From contig AP025067.1 of assembly GCA_036186865.1 (NCBI GenBank), positions 21,672,106 to 21,736,105 of the forward strand: DNA of 64,000 nucleotides, read 5' to 3'. The stretch comes from Eustoma russellianum. Lineage: Eukaryota > Streptophyta > Magnoliopsida > Gentianales > Gentianaceae. Shown here piece by piece: positions 10,969 through 22,522 of this stretch. Position numbers and translations under genes: made by a program. Numbering within the stretch: position 1 is the stretch's first letter; each line of letters opens with the position of its first letter. The notes under the pieces are model-generated. The model made no database searches. It saw only the letters and a list, made by a program, of their open reading frames with translations, and was not told the origin of the DNA.

Positions 10969-12150
10969 TTTCACTCACTTACACCTTGTTTCTTAGCTAA
11001 TCTTGAACTAAAAATCAAAGTGAACAAAAAATGAAGGGTGATAGCCAATATGTCCTAAACAGTCCAGTATCAAGCTTCTTGGTACACGGTTTTTGTAGCG
11101 CATGGTCCAAATCACTTCACTCCTCAATAGAAGTTCTTAATGCACTTTTTATAGGTTCAAAACAGTCCAACAAATGTTCAATCCAGTCCAAAACAGTAGG
11201 CAACTTAGTTTGTACAACATAGTTCAAAACAACTTGTTCTTGAGACAACTGTTTAAATACTCAATTCAAAACCTTTTCACTCTCCAAAATAGTCCAATAT
11301 ATGTCTCAATATGTCAGAAACAACTCAAAAATGATCCAAAATCAGTATGTAAACTGTTGCAAATTGAGTTCACCAAATAGTCCCAAACAATTCAAATTGT
11401 GCAACAAACTTCTTCCAACCAAACTCCAAACAAAGGTCATGCAAACTTGAACAAAATAACTAAGAATCAAAGATATATTTGGACCAAAAGTGATGTATAA
11501 GGGTGAGCAAAAGAAAGACTAAGGGTAGCCATGTGCAATCTTTAGTTAACTTAGGCTTTTATTCACACAAATTCACAACTGCACTAATACAATCTATAAT
11601 CAGATTGTTCAACTGTTTTTGTGATGTGTGTAGGCTTGTTTGAAGGTTGGAAAAATAGTTTCAAAAGGGTAATAGTATGACACCAAACAAAGCAAGCAAA
11701 TTCTCTCAATTGCATAAATTGAGTTTAAATAAGATGTGCCCTTCTTTTTCTTCACTTTTCATGTGTTTTTCATGTCCATTTTTTCTTCTTTTTCTTGATG
11801 TATATAGTACACGCAAGTTTCAGGCCCTTTTTTGTCTAAGGGCAGAAATGTAAATTTACTTGGCTACCTTAAGAACATTTTGTGCAGCCCACTCAATACA
11901 CTTCCTTTGCTTTTTTGGTGTTAAAACTGTGTAAAATGCCTTGGAGTAGGATATTTTTGTATTTGGGCAGGTCTGAGACTGTGGGGTTTCAATTTAAGTC
12001 TTTTGCTGCAATTTGCAGTTTCTAGGCTGTTTTGGGGTTTTTTGGCCACTTCGGATATTTGGGGGTGTTTTGACAATAGGTTTAGGTTATGATGGATAGT
12101 TGAGAGTGTTTAGAATGTGTTGGAGTGGGTGTTTTAAGGCTGTGAGGGTG
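10969..12150 (-). other. G-type leader, inverted
   Basis: The reverse complement matches the leader at 58127-61277: the AGTGGGCCGCACAAAA-like block (about 11880-11895), the CTGCCCTTAGACAAAAAA block near 11835, and a decayed hairpin at 11518-11546. It lies head to head with the leader and gag at 8651-10692. No primer site or LTR is recognisable at 12150. Confidence 0.5.
11518..11546 (-). promoter_or_regulatory. Conserved leader hairpin, copy 2 (decayed)
   Basis: On the minus strand: arm ACTAAAGATTGCA, loop CAT, arm GGCTACCCTTAGT. Two more pairs are lost than in copy 1, as expected in an old relic. Spacing is still 29 nt. Confidence 0.55.
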
Positions 12151-12919
12151 TTGGGTTCTGATTAATGGCACAAAGAAAGTAAAAACAAGCTCACGGCTTT
12201 GGAATATAAATGCAAGAAAAGACAATTTTTTTGTATTATTAGGATTTAATGACAAAGAACAATGAAAACATGATGAGCCCCAACAAGGGATTAATGAGTC
12301 CCCACAAGAGCCTATCCCTATCGAGCCTATGCCTTAGATTCATGCATGATTATTCTATGCTCTACATGTCTAAAACAAGATGCACGGGTTGGTGGGAAGG
12401 GCTGGATAGTCATTGATGAATAGGTGCCATTTTTTGTGTCTTTTGGTAGTTGTTTGTGTGTTTTCTTGTTTAGGGCATTTTATTTTTTTTCACTCATTGT
12501 TAGGTATTTCACTTACATAACATACACTTTATTATCCTAGATGAGAATAATGCTTGGTGGCGTCTTTATCTTTGTAGGGAGCTTAATGGGAGAAGGCGTG
12601 TACTTGAGGAAGTGTAGGCAAGGAAGTTGATGCTGATTAGAGCAAACTTCAACCAATCATAACTCCTTTGTTTCAACTCGGAATGGTGTCAATATTGGCT
12701 CAAACCTCAAACAGTTCTACAGCATTGATGAAGATGTCAAAGGCAAATTCCGAGTTTAGAAGTCTCTACAATGCAATCAAGTATCGAGACTCAAAAGGAG
12801 GTCAAAAGGCTCTCAAGGTTCCTACTTTTTAAGGAATCAGGACTACATTTTAGGAACTCAAGTTTTTGGCGAATTCCAAGCTTACAAGGACATATTATGG
12901 CGGCCACCTTAAGCATTAG
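12151..12919. other. Unassigned non-coding stretch
   Basis: No supported ORF. It includes AATGATGAGCCCCAAC-like and GGAGCTTAATGGGAG segments that may be decayed element ends. I cannot assign it to a family. Confidence 0.3.
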
Positions 12920-13475
12920 TGATGAAATCTAGCCAAGCCAAGAGCAGTCCACACTTGATATTACGCCAATACAAGACGAGGGTTTCCAAACAAGAAGCAT
13001 GGTAAGGAAACCGATGCATGAGGTGGGCACCTTTCTGCATAACATGTGAAGGATGAACCAAGTGAAGAAAACATCCATTGGGTCCATTTAATGCAAGCAT
13101 TGATATAGTTCATGCATGAAGTTTGTAATATATTAGTAGACTTAAGAGTGATGTTTACATTTCCTTTTACTTAGCTTTCTTTTCTTAATGAAGTGTTGTA
13201 ATATAGTCTAGAGATGTCCTAGTATGTTGTATATGTCGTTTTGTATGTGTTTGAACTATTTTTAGGTTAAGGAAGAGTGATTGCAAATAAGGCAATGTCC
13301 AAACATGAAGCTAAATCAAGATTATCAAGCTGACAGCTTGACACACTGATGATATTTCAGCCATATCTCCTCAACCCCAACTCCGATTGACCTGATTCTA
13401 ATTGGAGCTTCAACATAAAGATCAAGCTACAACTTTGATCAGCACATCCTCAGAAAATGACTTTATCAGGTTCAA
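12920..13475 (+). repeat. Family B LTR fragment (5' part)
   Basis: Begins TGATGAAATC at 12920 and aligns with the B LTRs at 13476 and 59212 (TTAGCTTTCTTTTCTTAATG, then CTAGTATGTTG). It includes a decayed version of the LTR-encoded tail, T-R-S-M-V-R-K-P-M-H-E-V-G-T-F-L-H, near 12990-13040. The next B LTR cuts it off at 13475. Confidence 0.7.
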
Positions 13476-14691
13476 TGATGAGCCCCAACCAAAGCCAAGC
13501 TAAAAAGAATCAACCGCAGCGGGAGGTACACCAATGCAAGACAAGGGGTCTATAATAAGGAGCATGGCCAAGAAATTGATTCATGAAGTGGGAACCTTCC
13601 TTTACAAGAATGTTGAGGATGAACCAAGTCAAGATAGCCTACATTGGATCCATTTGTTACAAGCTTTAACTTAGTTTTGAATCATGTCGTAATATATTAA
13701 TTAATCTTGTGTGTATTGACCATATTGTTGAGTGCTTAGCTTTCTTTCCTTTATAAACTGTTGTAAATTAACCAAGACATGTCCTAGTATGTTGCATATG
13801 TTTTTTGGTGTATGTTTGAACTGATTTTAGGCTAAGGAAGATTGATGTAGTCCATGCCACATGCCATACACCAAGTTGAGTTAAAAGGGCAAGCTGGCAG
13901 GAGGTCACACTCTTAGTATTTCACTAATATCTCATCAACCACAACTCCAATTGACATGATTCTAGTTGGAGCCAAACGAAAAGACATTATCCTACAACTT
14001 TGGTGTTTTGCACATTCTCAGATTCGTCTGTTATCAAGCATAAAGAATGCCATAAAGTTGAAGCTGTTGATTTTCAAATGTCCACAACTGGACACAACTA
14101 AAACTTCAACGCGTGATATCTCTGTCATCCCAACTCCAAATCTTCAAGATCTTTTTGTTATCTACAACTTTCGTGAAGACTATTTTTCGATCCAATCAGA
14201 GAGATGTCTTCACAATCCACTTGCAAAAGTAATTGCACCAATTCTGCTGAGATTCGAGGGATGAAGACTTTTGCTTCCAACAATAATTTACTTCTACTTT
14301 TGAGCCATTGCTTTCATTGGCTGATAGTTAGGTTATTATGTAATTATTTAATGTATCTTAGGCCTATAAATAGAGGAGTTGTCCTTTGTAAGAAACACAC
14401 ATTTATGAAAACAAATTTCAACCAAAGGTTTTTGAACCATTGTGTTCTTGTTTCTCCTTGAATCTAGGCTAGGTTCCATTCAAGACATGAGCTATCTTGG
14501 ATGTATTTTCCTTATACTTGGGAGGGACAATGTCTAAGAGGGTTAATTCTTGCTTAGAAACATTTGAACTCATTTGTGGGGAGGCTCAATGAAGCACACT
14601 GCCAAAAATAGTCCAGCTTGAGCAAAGTGGTTTCCATTCCATTGTGCTTTTCATCTAAGCTGTCCAATATTCGTGTTCAATCCGTGCATCA
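13476..14691 (+). repeat. Family B LTR, now the 5' LTR of element A
   Basis: 1216 bp, TGATGAGCCCC...GTGCATCA. Its first 200 bp encode a decayed form of the C-terminal tail (S-M-A-K-K-L-I-H-E-V-G-T-F-L-Y-K, then an H-W-I-H motif). It ends two bases before a primer site. The other end of element A (19956) carries an A/O-type LTR, so the two ends do not match. Confidence 0.65.
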
Positions 14692-14693
14692 AG

Positions 14694-14704
14694 TGGATCA
14701 GAGC
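14694..14704 (+). other. Primer binding site, one base short
   Basis: TGGATCAGAGC two bases after the LTR end. It equals TGGTATCAGAGC with one T missing. Confidence 0.6.
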
Positions 14705-15477
14705 GAAGGTTACACTTTAACTCAGCTATCTTTAAATTCCGTCAAACTTTTGTTTGTTCTTCTTGTTCTCATCTCTAGTGCCATTCAATCTACCCTTAAG
14801 GTGGTTGAATATCTTTGTTGTGTCTTCATTTCAGTTTTCCTTGCCACTAAATTCGAAAATTAACAAAAATCTGTTTCTCTTTGAAATTCAGGCGTGAATC
14901 TCCTAAATTCCAAAGTTATGAAATTTTTTGAACAACTTGGCATCATCTTTCATCCACAACCCACACCACACTTATTATCCATATACTGAACATCTTGATC
15001 CAATCACACACTTGAATGCTAGATTATTGCATGATTTGAATCATATTGTGGAAAATAAGTGCATGAAATCAAAATTGACTAAAGATTGCTCGCGGCAACC
15101 CTTAGTTCATCTTTGATTCAGCCTTATACATAAATTTTGGTTGCTTAATTTCCTTGAAACTTAGTACAAAAGTTCAAGTTTGTGTCTATTTCTCTTGATT
15201 CTCTTTTGATACTATTTGGTGCAAATCGAAAGCAAAAGGGAGGAACAAGTGTAGATCGTTGTAATTTGGAGAAGCATTGGCAAACACTTTCTTAATTGAT
15301 CACTTTGCATCTTATTAACTTCAGGTTATCCAAGAAACAAAGTGGTAAGAGAGTGGAAATAAGAGAAAGAGGAGTGTTCGTATTTTGTTTTCACTAATCA
15401 ATTAACGTTTGCTTGTCTTTGTGTTAGTTTGCTTCTTTTCTTTTCTTTTCGTTTTGTTTGAACACTTTAGGTAAGAC
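14705..15477 (+). other. Leader of element A
   Basis: The first roughly 210 bp do not match the A/N/O leaders. From about 14918 the sequence follows the N leader (near 43730) through the hairpin and up to gag. This switch supports a hybrid origin of the 5' end. Confidence 0.55.
15078..15106 (+). promoter_or_regulatory. Conserved leader hairpin, copy 3
   Basis: Arm ACTAAAGATTGCT, loop CGC, arm GGCAACCCTTAGT. The C-to-T change at position 13 keeps pairing as a T-G (U-G in RNA) wobble, and the loop differs from copy 1. Confidence 0.65.
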
Positions 15478-16820
15478 ATGGATAGTAGCACTCACTCCAC
15501 ATCTAGCAAGTTCAAAGAAGCTGAGACTGTTGACAACACGCAACAACAAATGCTAGAAACGCTACAGAAACTCATGCATGATAACGAGGTAATCAAACAC
15601 AGGTTGGAGGATGTTGAACGGAGCCAAAAGACAAGTGATGGACAAGGCCACTATCAGGGCCGTTCCAATGCCTCAAACACGGCGACATCCACCTGAAGGA
15701 GTTGAGGATGAAAACCTTAGACCACCACACATCGAGCCAAGAAGGTTTGTTCCTCCAACTCAACCAAGGAGGTACGCTCCAAGAAGGTACAATGATGATT
15801 ACATTCCTTTTGAACACGATGATTATGACTTTGATGACCACCCTCCCCGTGGTTACCAAAGACGCCAAAACCCCTTTTTCCCACAAGATGACGATTTTCT
15901 AAAAACAAAAATAAACATTCCAACGTTTTATGGTAAAAGTAATGCGGAGGAATACTTAGAGTGGGAAACGAAAGTGGATCTAATCTTTTCTTGCACCAAC
16001 TACACTGAGTTACAAAAGGTGAGGTACACTTCTATTGAGTTTTTGGGTTACGCCTTAAATTGGTGGACAAATTTGTGTAGAAATAGGACTAAGACAAGAC
16101 AACCTCCAATTGTCACTTGGGAAGAAATGAAATTTGAAATGAGATAACGATTTATCCCAAACAATTTTGAGAGTTCTATTTTCACCAGTTTGCAAAACTT
16201 AAGGCAAGGTTCCAAGAGTGTAGACGAATTCTATAAGGAATTAGAAATCTGGTTGGAAAGGTGTAACTTGCAAGAACCCGAAGAAGCAACCAAGGCTCGT
16301 TTCTTACATGGTCTAAACAGGGAGATTGCACCACGGGTTGAACTTCAGCCTTACCTCGACCTAATGACCATAGTCCACATGGCAAAGAAGATTGAATAAC
16401 AACTAAAGGTACATAATTCCTCTAATTTCAATTTCACTTATCGCACTAATCAATCTTCATCTTCAAGCAAGCCTTCAAGAACAGGAAGCTCACGGCCTAA
16501 AGGAGGCCAAACACGTGATCAAAACACAACACAAAAGTTCGACAACCGTGTGTAGGGCACACAAAAGCGAGATGACCGAGCCCAACAAAAGGCTCCTACA
16601 GGGAATTCTTCTGATATCTCAAACAGGTTTAGGGACATTAGGTGCTATAAATGTCAAGGTCGTGGTCACATAGGAAAAGAGTGTCCTAATGCTAAACGAG
16701 TCATGTTAATTGAGGAGACTAATGAATATGTCAGGTCCGAGCATGAAAACGAGTCTGAGCATGATAATGAAACTGAACCTGTAGAGGATCTAGGCGCACT
16801 AGATGATTATGACACTAACG
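15478..16820 (+). pseudogene. Element A gag, degenerate
   Basis: Gag would form the particle that packages element RNA. From ATG 15478 the protein starts M-D-S-S-T-H-S-T-S-S-K, with a helical N-terminus (Q-Q-Q-M-L-E-T-L-Q-K-L-M), then a R-R-Y-N-D-D-Y-I-P-F-E region, then the gag domain (T-F-Y-G-K-S-N-A-E-E-Y-L-E-W-E, L-N-W-W-T-N-L). A CX2CX4HX4C zinc knuckle lies at 16643-16684. Lesions: a frame change near 15648, stops at 16145-16147 and 16397-16399, at least one more stop near 16552, and a shift near 16815. It matches N gag (44299-45510) closely. The start is the same ATG position as N, just after the leader. Confidence 0.8.
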
Positions 16821-17153
16821 AAATTTCTTGTTGTGCGTAGAGCTTTGAACGCATATCCGAAATTAGATGATCATGAACAACATAGAGAAAATATTTTCCA
16901 TATCCACTGCATGATAAATGGTAAAGTGTGCACTATGATCATTGACTCCGGTTCTTGTGTGAATGTTGCTAGCATCGAATTGGTAAGGAAACTGAATTTG
17001 CCTATGACTAATCATCCGCATCCTTACAAACTTGCATGGTTAAATGATTATGGTGAAGTTAGCGTCAGTAATCAAGTTTTGATTTCTCTTAGTATTGGTA
17101 GTTACAAAGATGTTGTTTTATGTGATGTTGCACCCATGCAACATTTTATGTGA
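16803..17153 (+). pseudogene. Element A protease, truncated
   Basis: Retropepsin-like aspartic protease region, which cuts the polyprotein. The catalytic D-S-G is at 16944-16952 within M-I-I-D-S-G-S-C-V-N-V-A-S. It is followed by H-P-H-P-Y-K-L-A-W-L. After C-D-V-A-P-M, about 130 bp present in N (the H-I-L-L-G-R-x-W-Q-F-D region) is missing, and the frame ends at 17153. The linker to RT continues at 17160-17455 in another frame. Confidence 0.75.
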
Positions 17154-17429
17154 TGTTCCACCCCACAAAGTCCACGAAGATCACCAACGCATGTCTAAGT
17201 CTAGGACCGACCCTAAGGAAAAGGAAGTTGAGAGAAAATTTGTGGAATGCATGAAAAGTGAGAACAAAAAACAAGAGAGTAAGGGAAAAGAGGTAGTACC
17301 CATAAGTGTCAACGATTCCAAAAAGAAGTGTGGGTATTTTGCAAAGAAAAGAGAGGCCACACGAGCCCTTTATAGCAACCAAACCGTTCTCATTCTCATT
17401 CCCAAGGCGTGTCACCCATCAGGATTACC

Positions 17430-18760
17430 ACCTTTAAAAGGGATAGAACACCAGATTGATTTTGTCCCAGGAGCTACCCAATAGACCCACCTATCGAGCC
17501 AACCCTGAAGAGACCAAAGAAATCCAAAGGCAGGTAGAGGAACTCCTAGCGAGTGGACAAATCCGAGAGAGCCTAAGCTTGTCAGCCGTCCCTGTCATTT
17601 TAGTACCCAAAAAGGATGGAACCTGGAGAATGTGTACCGATTGTCGTGTCATAAACAAAATTACCGTCAAGTATAGGTACCCCATACCTAGGTTGGATGA
17701 TATGTTGGATATGTTGCATGGATCTAGATATTTCACCAAAATTGACCTTAAACAAGGGTACTTCCAAGTGCGGATAAGAGAAGGGGACGAATGGAAGACT
17801 GCATTCAAAACCAAGTTTAGGCTCTATGAGTGGTTAGTGATGCCATTTGGCCTCACCAACGCCCCTAGCACCTTTATGAGGTTAATGAATGAAGTCTTAC
17901 GAGTTTTCATAGGACGATTTGTTGTGGTTTACTTTGACGATATCCTAATCTATTTCCGAACCATAGAAGACCACCTTGACCATATTAGGGCTGTTTTTGA
18001 AAAGCTTAAGCAAGAACAACTTTACGCTAACTTTAAGAAGTGCTCTTTTTGTTTGGAACAAGTAGTCTTCCTACGCTTTGTCATTTCAGATGAGGGAGTA
18101 GAGATGGATGAGGAGAAGGTTAGGTTAATTGTGGAGTGGCCTATACCTAAGAATGTAGGGGAAGTTCGCAGTTTCCATAGACTTGCAAGTTTTTATAGGT
18201 GATTTGTCAAAGATTTTTCATCCATAGCTGCACCCCTAAATGAAATTGTGAAAAAAGATGTGCCTTTTAGGTGGGAAGTGCCACAACAACAAGCATTTGA
18301 TGAACTAAAGCGGAGGCTAACCACTGCACCCATACTTATATTACCAAATTTTGACGAAACTTTTGACATTGAGTGTGATGCAAGTGGAGTGGGTATTGGA
18401 GCGGTATTGACCAAAGGTAAGAAACCCATAGCCTACTTTAGTGAGAAGTTAAAAGGTGCTGCACTGAATTACTCTACCTATGATAAGGAACTTTATGCCC
18501 TCATGAGATCCCTACAAACTTGGCAACACTACCTACAACCTAGGGAGTTTGCGATCCACACTGACCATGAGAGCCTCAAGTACCTTAAAGGGCAAGGAAA
18601 GTTGAACAAAAAACATGCTAAGTGGGTAGAGTTTATAGAGCAATTCCCTTACGTGATTAAGTACAAACAAGGAAATGACAGTATAGTTGCTGATGCCCTC
18701 TTCAGGAAATACACGTTAGTGACTACATTGTCCTCACGATTCTTAGGATTCGAATCACTT
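17430..18760 (+). pseudogene. Element A reverse transcriptase and RNase H, degenerate
   Basis: RT copies element RNA into DNA; RNase H removes the RNA strand. The RT part (from about 17480) shows K-K-D-G-T-W-R-M-C-T-D-C-R, P-R-L-D-D-M-L-D-M-L and L-V-M-P-F-G-L-T-N-A-P-S-T-F. The catalytic Y-F-D-D is intact at 17930-17941. A TGA at 18200-18202 interrupts the frame after L-A-S-F-Y-R. RNase H follows with E-C-D-A-S-G-V-G-I-G-A-V-L (near 18370), D-K-E-L-Y-A-L, H-T-D-H-E-S-L-K-Y-L and S-I-V-A-D-A-L. Domain order PR-RT-RH-IN places it in Ty3/Gypsy. Confidence 0.85.
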
Positions 18761-19999
18761 AAGGACTTGTATCCTAATGAGCATGATTTTGACACCATTT
18801 TCGAGGCATGTAAAGAGGCACCATTTGGAAAATTCTACATGCATGAGGGATACCTTTTCAAAGAGCATAAACTCTGTGTTTCCCAATCTTCCCTACGAGA
18901 AGCATTGACTAGAGAAGCCCATGGAGGAGGATTAATGGGTCATTTCAGAGTGTTCAAAACCCTTGAAACCCTTAAGGAACATTTATATTAGCCACACATG
19001 CACGTAGATGTTGAGAGGTTATGTGGTAGTTGCATCACTTGCAAACAAGCCAAATCCAAGTCCCAACCATATGGCCTACACAAGCCCTTACCCGTCCCTG
19101 ATTCCCCTTGGATTGACATTTCCATGGAATTTGTTATAGGACTTCCTAGGTCTTGAGGAGGGCGCGATAGAATTTATGTTGTGGTAGATAGGTTTTAAAA
19201 AATGGCACACTTTATTGCATGTAGGAAAGTTGATGATGCCATACATGTTGCTGACTAGTTCTTTAAAGAAATCGTGAGATTGCATGGCATGCCAGATACC
19301 ATTGTAAGTGATAGAGACACGAAATTTCTAAGTCATTTTTGGCATGTTTTGTGGGCTAAACTTGGTACTCAGTTATTGTTTTCTACCACGGCTCACCCAC
19401 AAACTGAAGTAGTTAATCGTACTCTTTCTCAACTCTTGCATGTGATTTTGTAAAAAACATCTTAAACATTGGGAAGATTGTTTACCATATATCGAATTTG
19501 CATACAATAGGAGTGTCCATCACTGTACATTGCATAGTCCATTTGAAATCGTGTATGGTTTCAACCCCTTGTCTCCCCTTGATTTGATCCCTATTCCCGT
19601 GCATGAACGTTCAAGTCATGATCGTAAACAAAAAGCGAAAAAGATAAGAAACTGCATGAACACATAAAAACACAACTTGAGAAGAAAACCCAAGTTTATA
19701 AAAAACGAGCCAACAAACATAGAAAACGAGTTGTGTTTGAACCAGGTGATTTGGTGTGGTTACAACGAAATTCAAAATTGTTGCCTAGAGGAGATGGACC
19801 ATTCAAAGTCTTAAAACGCATAGGTGATAATGCTTACATCCTTGATCTTCCCAAGAGGTATGGTTCTATTTCTTCTACTTTTATTGTGGCTGACCTCACC
19901 CATTTCACTGCTGAACCTTTCGATTCGAGGACGAATCCTCTTGAGAAGGGGGGATTGATGAGGATCGAGGATCCCATCAAGAGGTCATGGGTCCTATGA
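18761..19999 (+). pseudogene. Element A integrase, degenerate
   Basis: Integrase joins the DNA copy to the genome. The H-H-C-C zinc domain is near 18910-19060 (A-H-G-G-G-L-M-G-H-F, then C-G-S-C-I-T-C-K-Q-A-K). The core follows with W-I-D-I-S-M-E-F, I-V-S-D-R-D-T-K-F-L and T-E-V-V-N-R-T-L. Stops lie at about 18990, 19157, 19198 and 19257, and a deletion removes the D-G-Q of the usual Q-T-D-G-Q-T-E stretch. The C-terminal part (19733-19999: G-D-G-P-F-K-V-L-K-R-I-G-D-N-A-Y-I-L-D-L-P) runs on into the 3' LTR. I see no chromodomain. Confidence 0.8.
19943..19955 (+). other. Polypurine tract of element A
   Basis: GAGAAGGGGGGAT immediately before TGATGAGG. It would prime plus-strand DNA synthesis. 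Confidence 0.75.
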
Positions 20000-21066
20000 C
20001 AAGGAGGGCTAGAGAACTTGAACATCAAGTTGGAACCTTCTTGTACAAGCATGTTCAAGATGAACCTAAGGCTCATTGGGTTCACCTCATGGAACCCACG
20101 TTGCGAACGTATTCTTCCACCCCCCCAAAATGTATATTCTTTATTTTGAATATTGTTTTGTTTTATTGTGATCCTTGTTTAGATGTGTTGCTTTGTAGGA
20201 AATTAGGTACATGGAAGATCCAAGCCAAATGGAGGTCCACAAAGAGTTTAAAAACATGTGTACCAAAAGAAGGAGACAAAAGGAATGTCTGTCATGAGGA
20301 GAATGTTTGTCTCAACAAGTTCAAATATGGTCCGAACTGGAATCTCTTCTTAAAATTAGTTCAAGATTATCTCCATCCACAACAAAAGGGGCGGCCACTT
20401 GAAGCTCAAAGGTGGAGATCAAATTGAATTCAAACTTGAAGACAAACTTGAATTCAAACTCAACCATGATTTGAATTTCAAGTTCCAACCAATTTGAAAC
20501 TTAAATTTCAATGCACAAGAGCAGATTTCAGCCAATAATCCACACGCCATTCTTGAACCAAGGAGGAGATGAGATCACAATTCAAAGTTGAATCCAAATT
20601 TGAATTCAAATTCAAACTCAATTTGAATTCAATTTTCAACCAACCTTTGAATTCAATTCCAACCACTTTATCATCATCAAATCAGGTCTCCAACACCCTC
20701 ATCATTCATCAAAATCTACTGGAAGAAGTGGAGAAGATAATCAACAACCAATTCAAAGTGAACTCAAATTCAAACTCAACTTGAATTCAAACTTCACCCA
20801 ACTTTCTGAATTCAACTTCAACCACATCCTACTCATTAAATCAGCTTCTCCAATGCCTCATTTGATCATCATACACAGCTGGATATGTGAAGATGGCATC
20901 CTACAATCAATTCAAATATTGGTTAGGATTTGTTTTAGTTTTGAATTCAAACAAATTTTAATTTTAATACTTGTTAGCTAATTTTATTTGAAATAATTTC
21001 TACCTATTCCAAGGCTGATAGGCACGATTTCTAGCCTATAAATAAGGCCCCTTGGGGCATGTACAA
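19956..21066 (+). repeat. Element A 3' LTR, cut by insertion of element C
   Basis: Starts TGATGAGGATCGAGG and closely resembles the O LTRs. It encodes the G-P-M-T-R-R-A-R-E-L-E-H-Q tail at 19987. U3 is rich in TTTGAATTCAAA-like units (20420-20960). A TATAAATA promoter is at 21037-21044. The LTR stops at 21066 where the C LTR begins, and the R/U5 part is absent from the window. Confidence 0.75.
21037..21044 (+). promoter_or_regulatory. TATA box in element A 3' LTR
   Basis: TATAAATA preceded by GCC, in the same LTR position as in the N and O LTRs. The downstream R/U5 part was removed, so no normal transcript would form. Confidence 0.5.
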
Positions 21067-22522
21067 TGATGCGTGCAAGACGTGGGCTCCAACAATTCCA
21101 CCTTCCAAACGTCCTTCACAAAGGGTTAGGCACAAGGAAGAAGACTTCCCCTTGCTTCCTTAGTAATAAAAACGTGTGGATCAATGAGCAAGACCAACAC
21201 TTCAAGATGGTCGTTGATCAGGCAAACCAATACGGCCCTCCTGGACGGCACCTTTTAGCAATGGCAACACCTTCAAAATGCTCAACTTTGAAGGATCTTA
21301 ACTTAGGTTTTTAATGCAAAACCAAGAAAACAAAGTCTCACAAGAAGTGAAGAAAATATCAAGAATTGTTATTCATCAAAGTTGTTCCTCAATCTCAGCC
21401 AAAAGGGCCTATTTATAGACGCCTAAAGCTATGTAGATAACCAGGTGTTATCTCTAAGAAAGGTATCTAGAAAGTATTTGAAATGAACTTAAAATTTAAA
21501 AGTTGTTTGAATTTAAATCTAAGACAAATTCTAGCTAACATTTGAAAATCTTGCAAGATCCTATCCTTGAAGTGGCCAGCCGTGTATGATGATGAAGATG
21601 GTGTTGGAGACTTGATTTGATGTAGATGAAGTGGTTGGAATTGAATTCAAAGATTGGTTAAAGGTTGGATTCAAATTGAATTTGAATTTGACTTCAAACT
21701 TGAATTCAATCTTTGAATTATGATCCCATCTCTTTTGATCTCCAAGTTGGCATGTGAGTGTATGATATGGCGTGTGGGAGGGCCTTCAAGTGGCTGAGAT
21801 GTTGAATTCAAATGTTGGTTGAAGTTTGAATTCAAATTGGATTTGAATTTGAATTCAAACTTGGATTCAACTTTGAATTGTGATCTTATCTTCATTATCC
21901 TTCAAGTTGGCGTGTCCAAGGCTGAAAAATAAGCTGAAATCTTCTTGAAATTTAAGTCTCCAATTGGTTGAAACTTGAATTCAAATCATGGTTGAATTTA
22001 AATTCAAGTTTATCCTCAAGTCCAAATTCAAGTAGAGCTTCATCCTTGCATTCAAAGTGGCAGGCCTCTTGGTTGATATTTGAAGATGATTTTGATTTCA
22101 ATTTGATCAAGAGATTCCATCTTGGACACATTTGAATTTGTCTTTGTGGAGACAAACATTCTCTTCAAGACAACATTCCTTTTATCTCCCATTTTGCAAC
22201 ACACGGCTACAACCTCCTTTTTGGGCCTCCATTTTATTTGGATCTTCCATCTACCTAATTTACCTACAAAGCAAACCATAAAACAAAGATCGCAAGAAAC
22301 TAGACAAAAATTCAAAAACAAAGAACGTACACATGCATGCTTATACACGCTCAAGGTGAAGGTTCAATGAAATGAACCCAAGGAATCTTAGGTTCATCTT
22401 GAACATACTTGTACAAGAAGGTGGAAACTTGATGACAAAGTTCTCTTGCCCTCCTTCTTGTCATAGGGCCCTTGACCTCTTGATGGGACCCTTGATCCTC
22501 ATCGGACCCTTGATCCTCATCA
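21067..22522 (-). repeat. Element C 3' LTR
   Basis: 1456 bp, TG...CA on the minus strand. It starts with the tandem 18-bp unit GATGAGGATCAAGGGTCC in two copies, as in N. Minus-strand TATAAATA is at 21410-21417. It includes the U3 palindrome-rich block (21645-22010) and the U5 block with the complement of GTCCAGGAGGGCC near 21240. Confidence 0.85.

Noticed and set aside
19733..19999. Chromodomain at the integrase C-terminus
   Set aside because: The region ends in the G-D-G-P-F-K-V-L type module and a short tail; I see no aromatic-cage chromodomain pattern.
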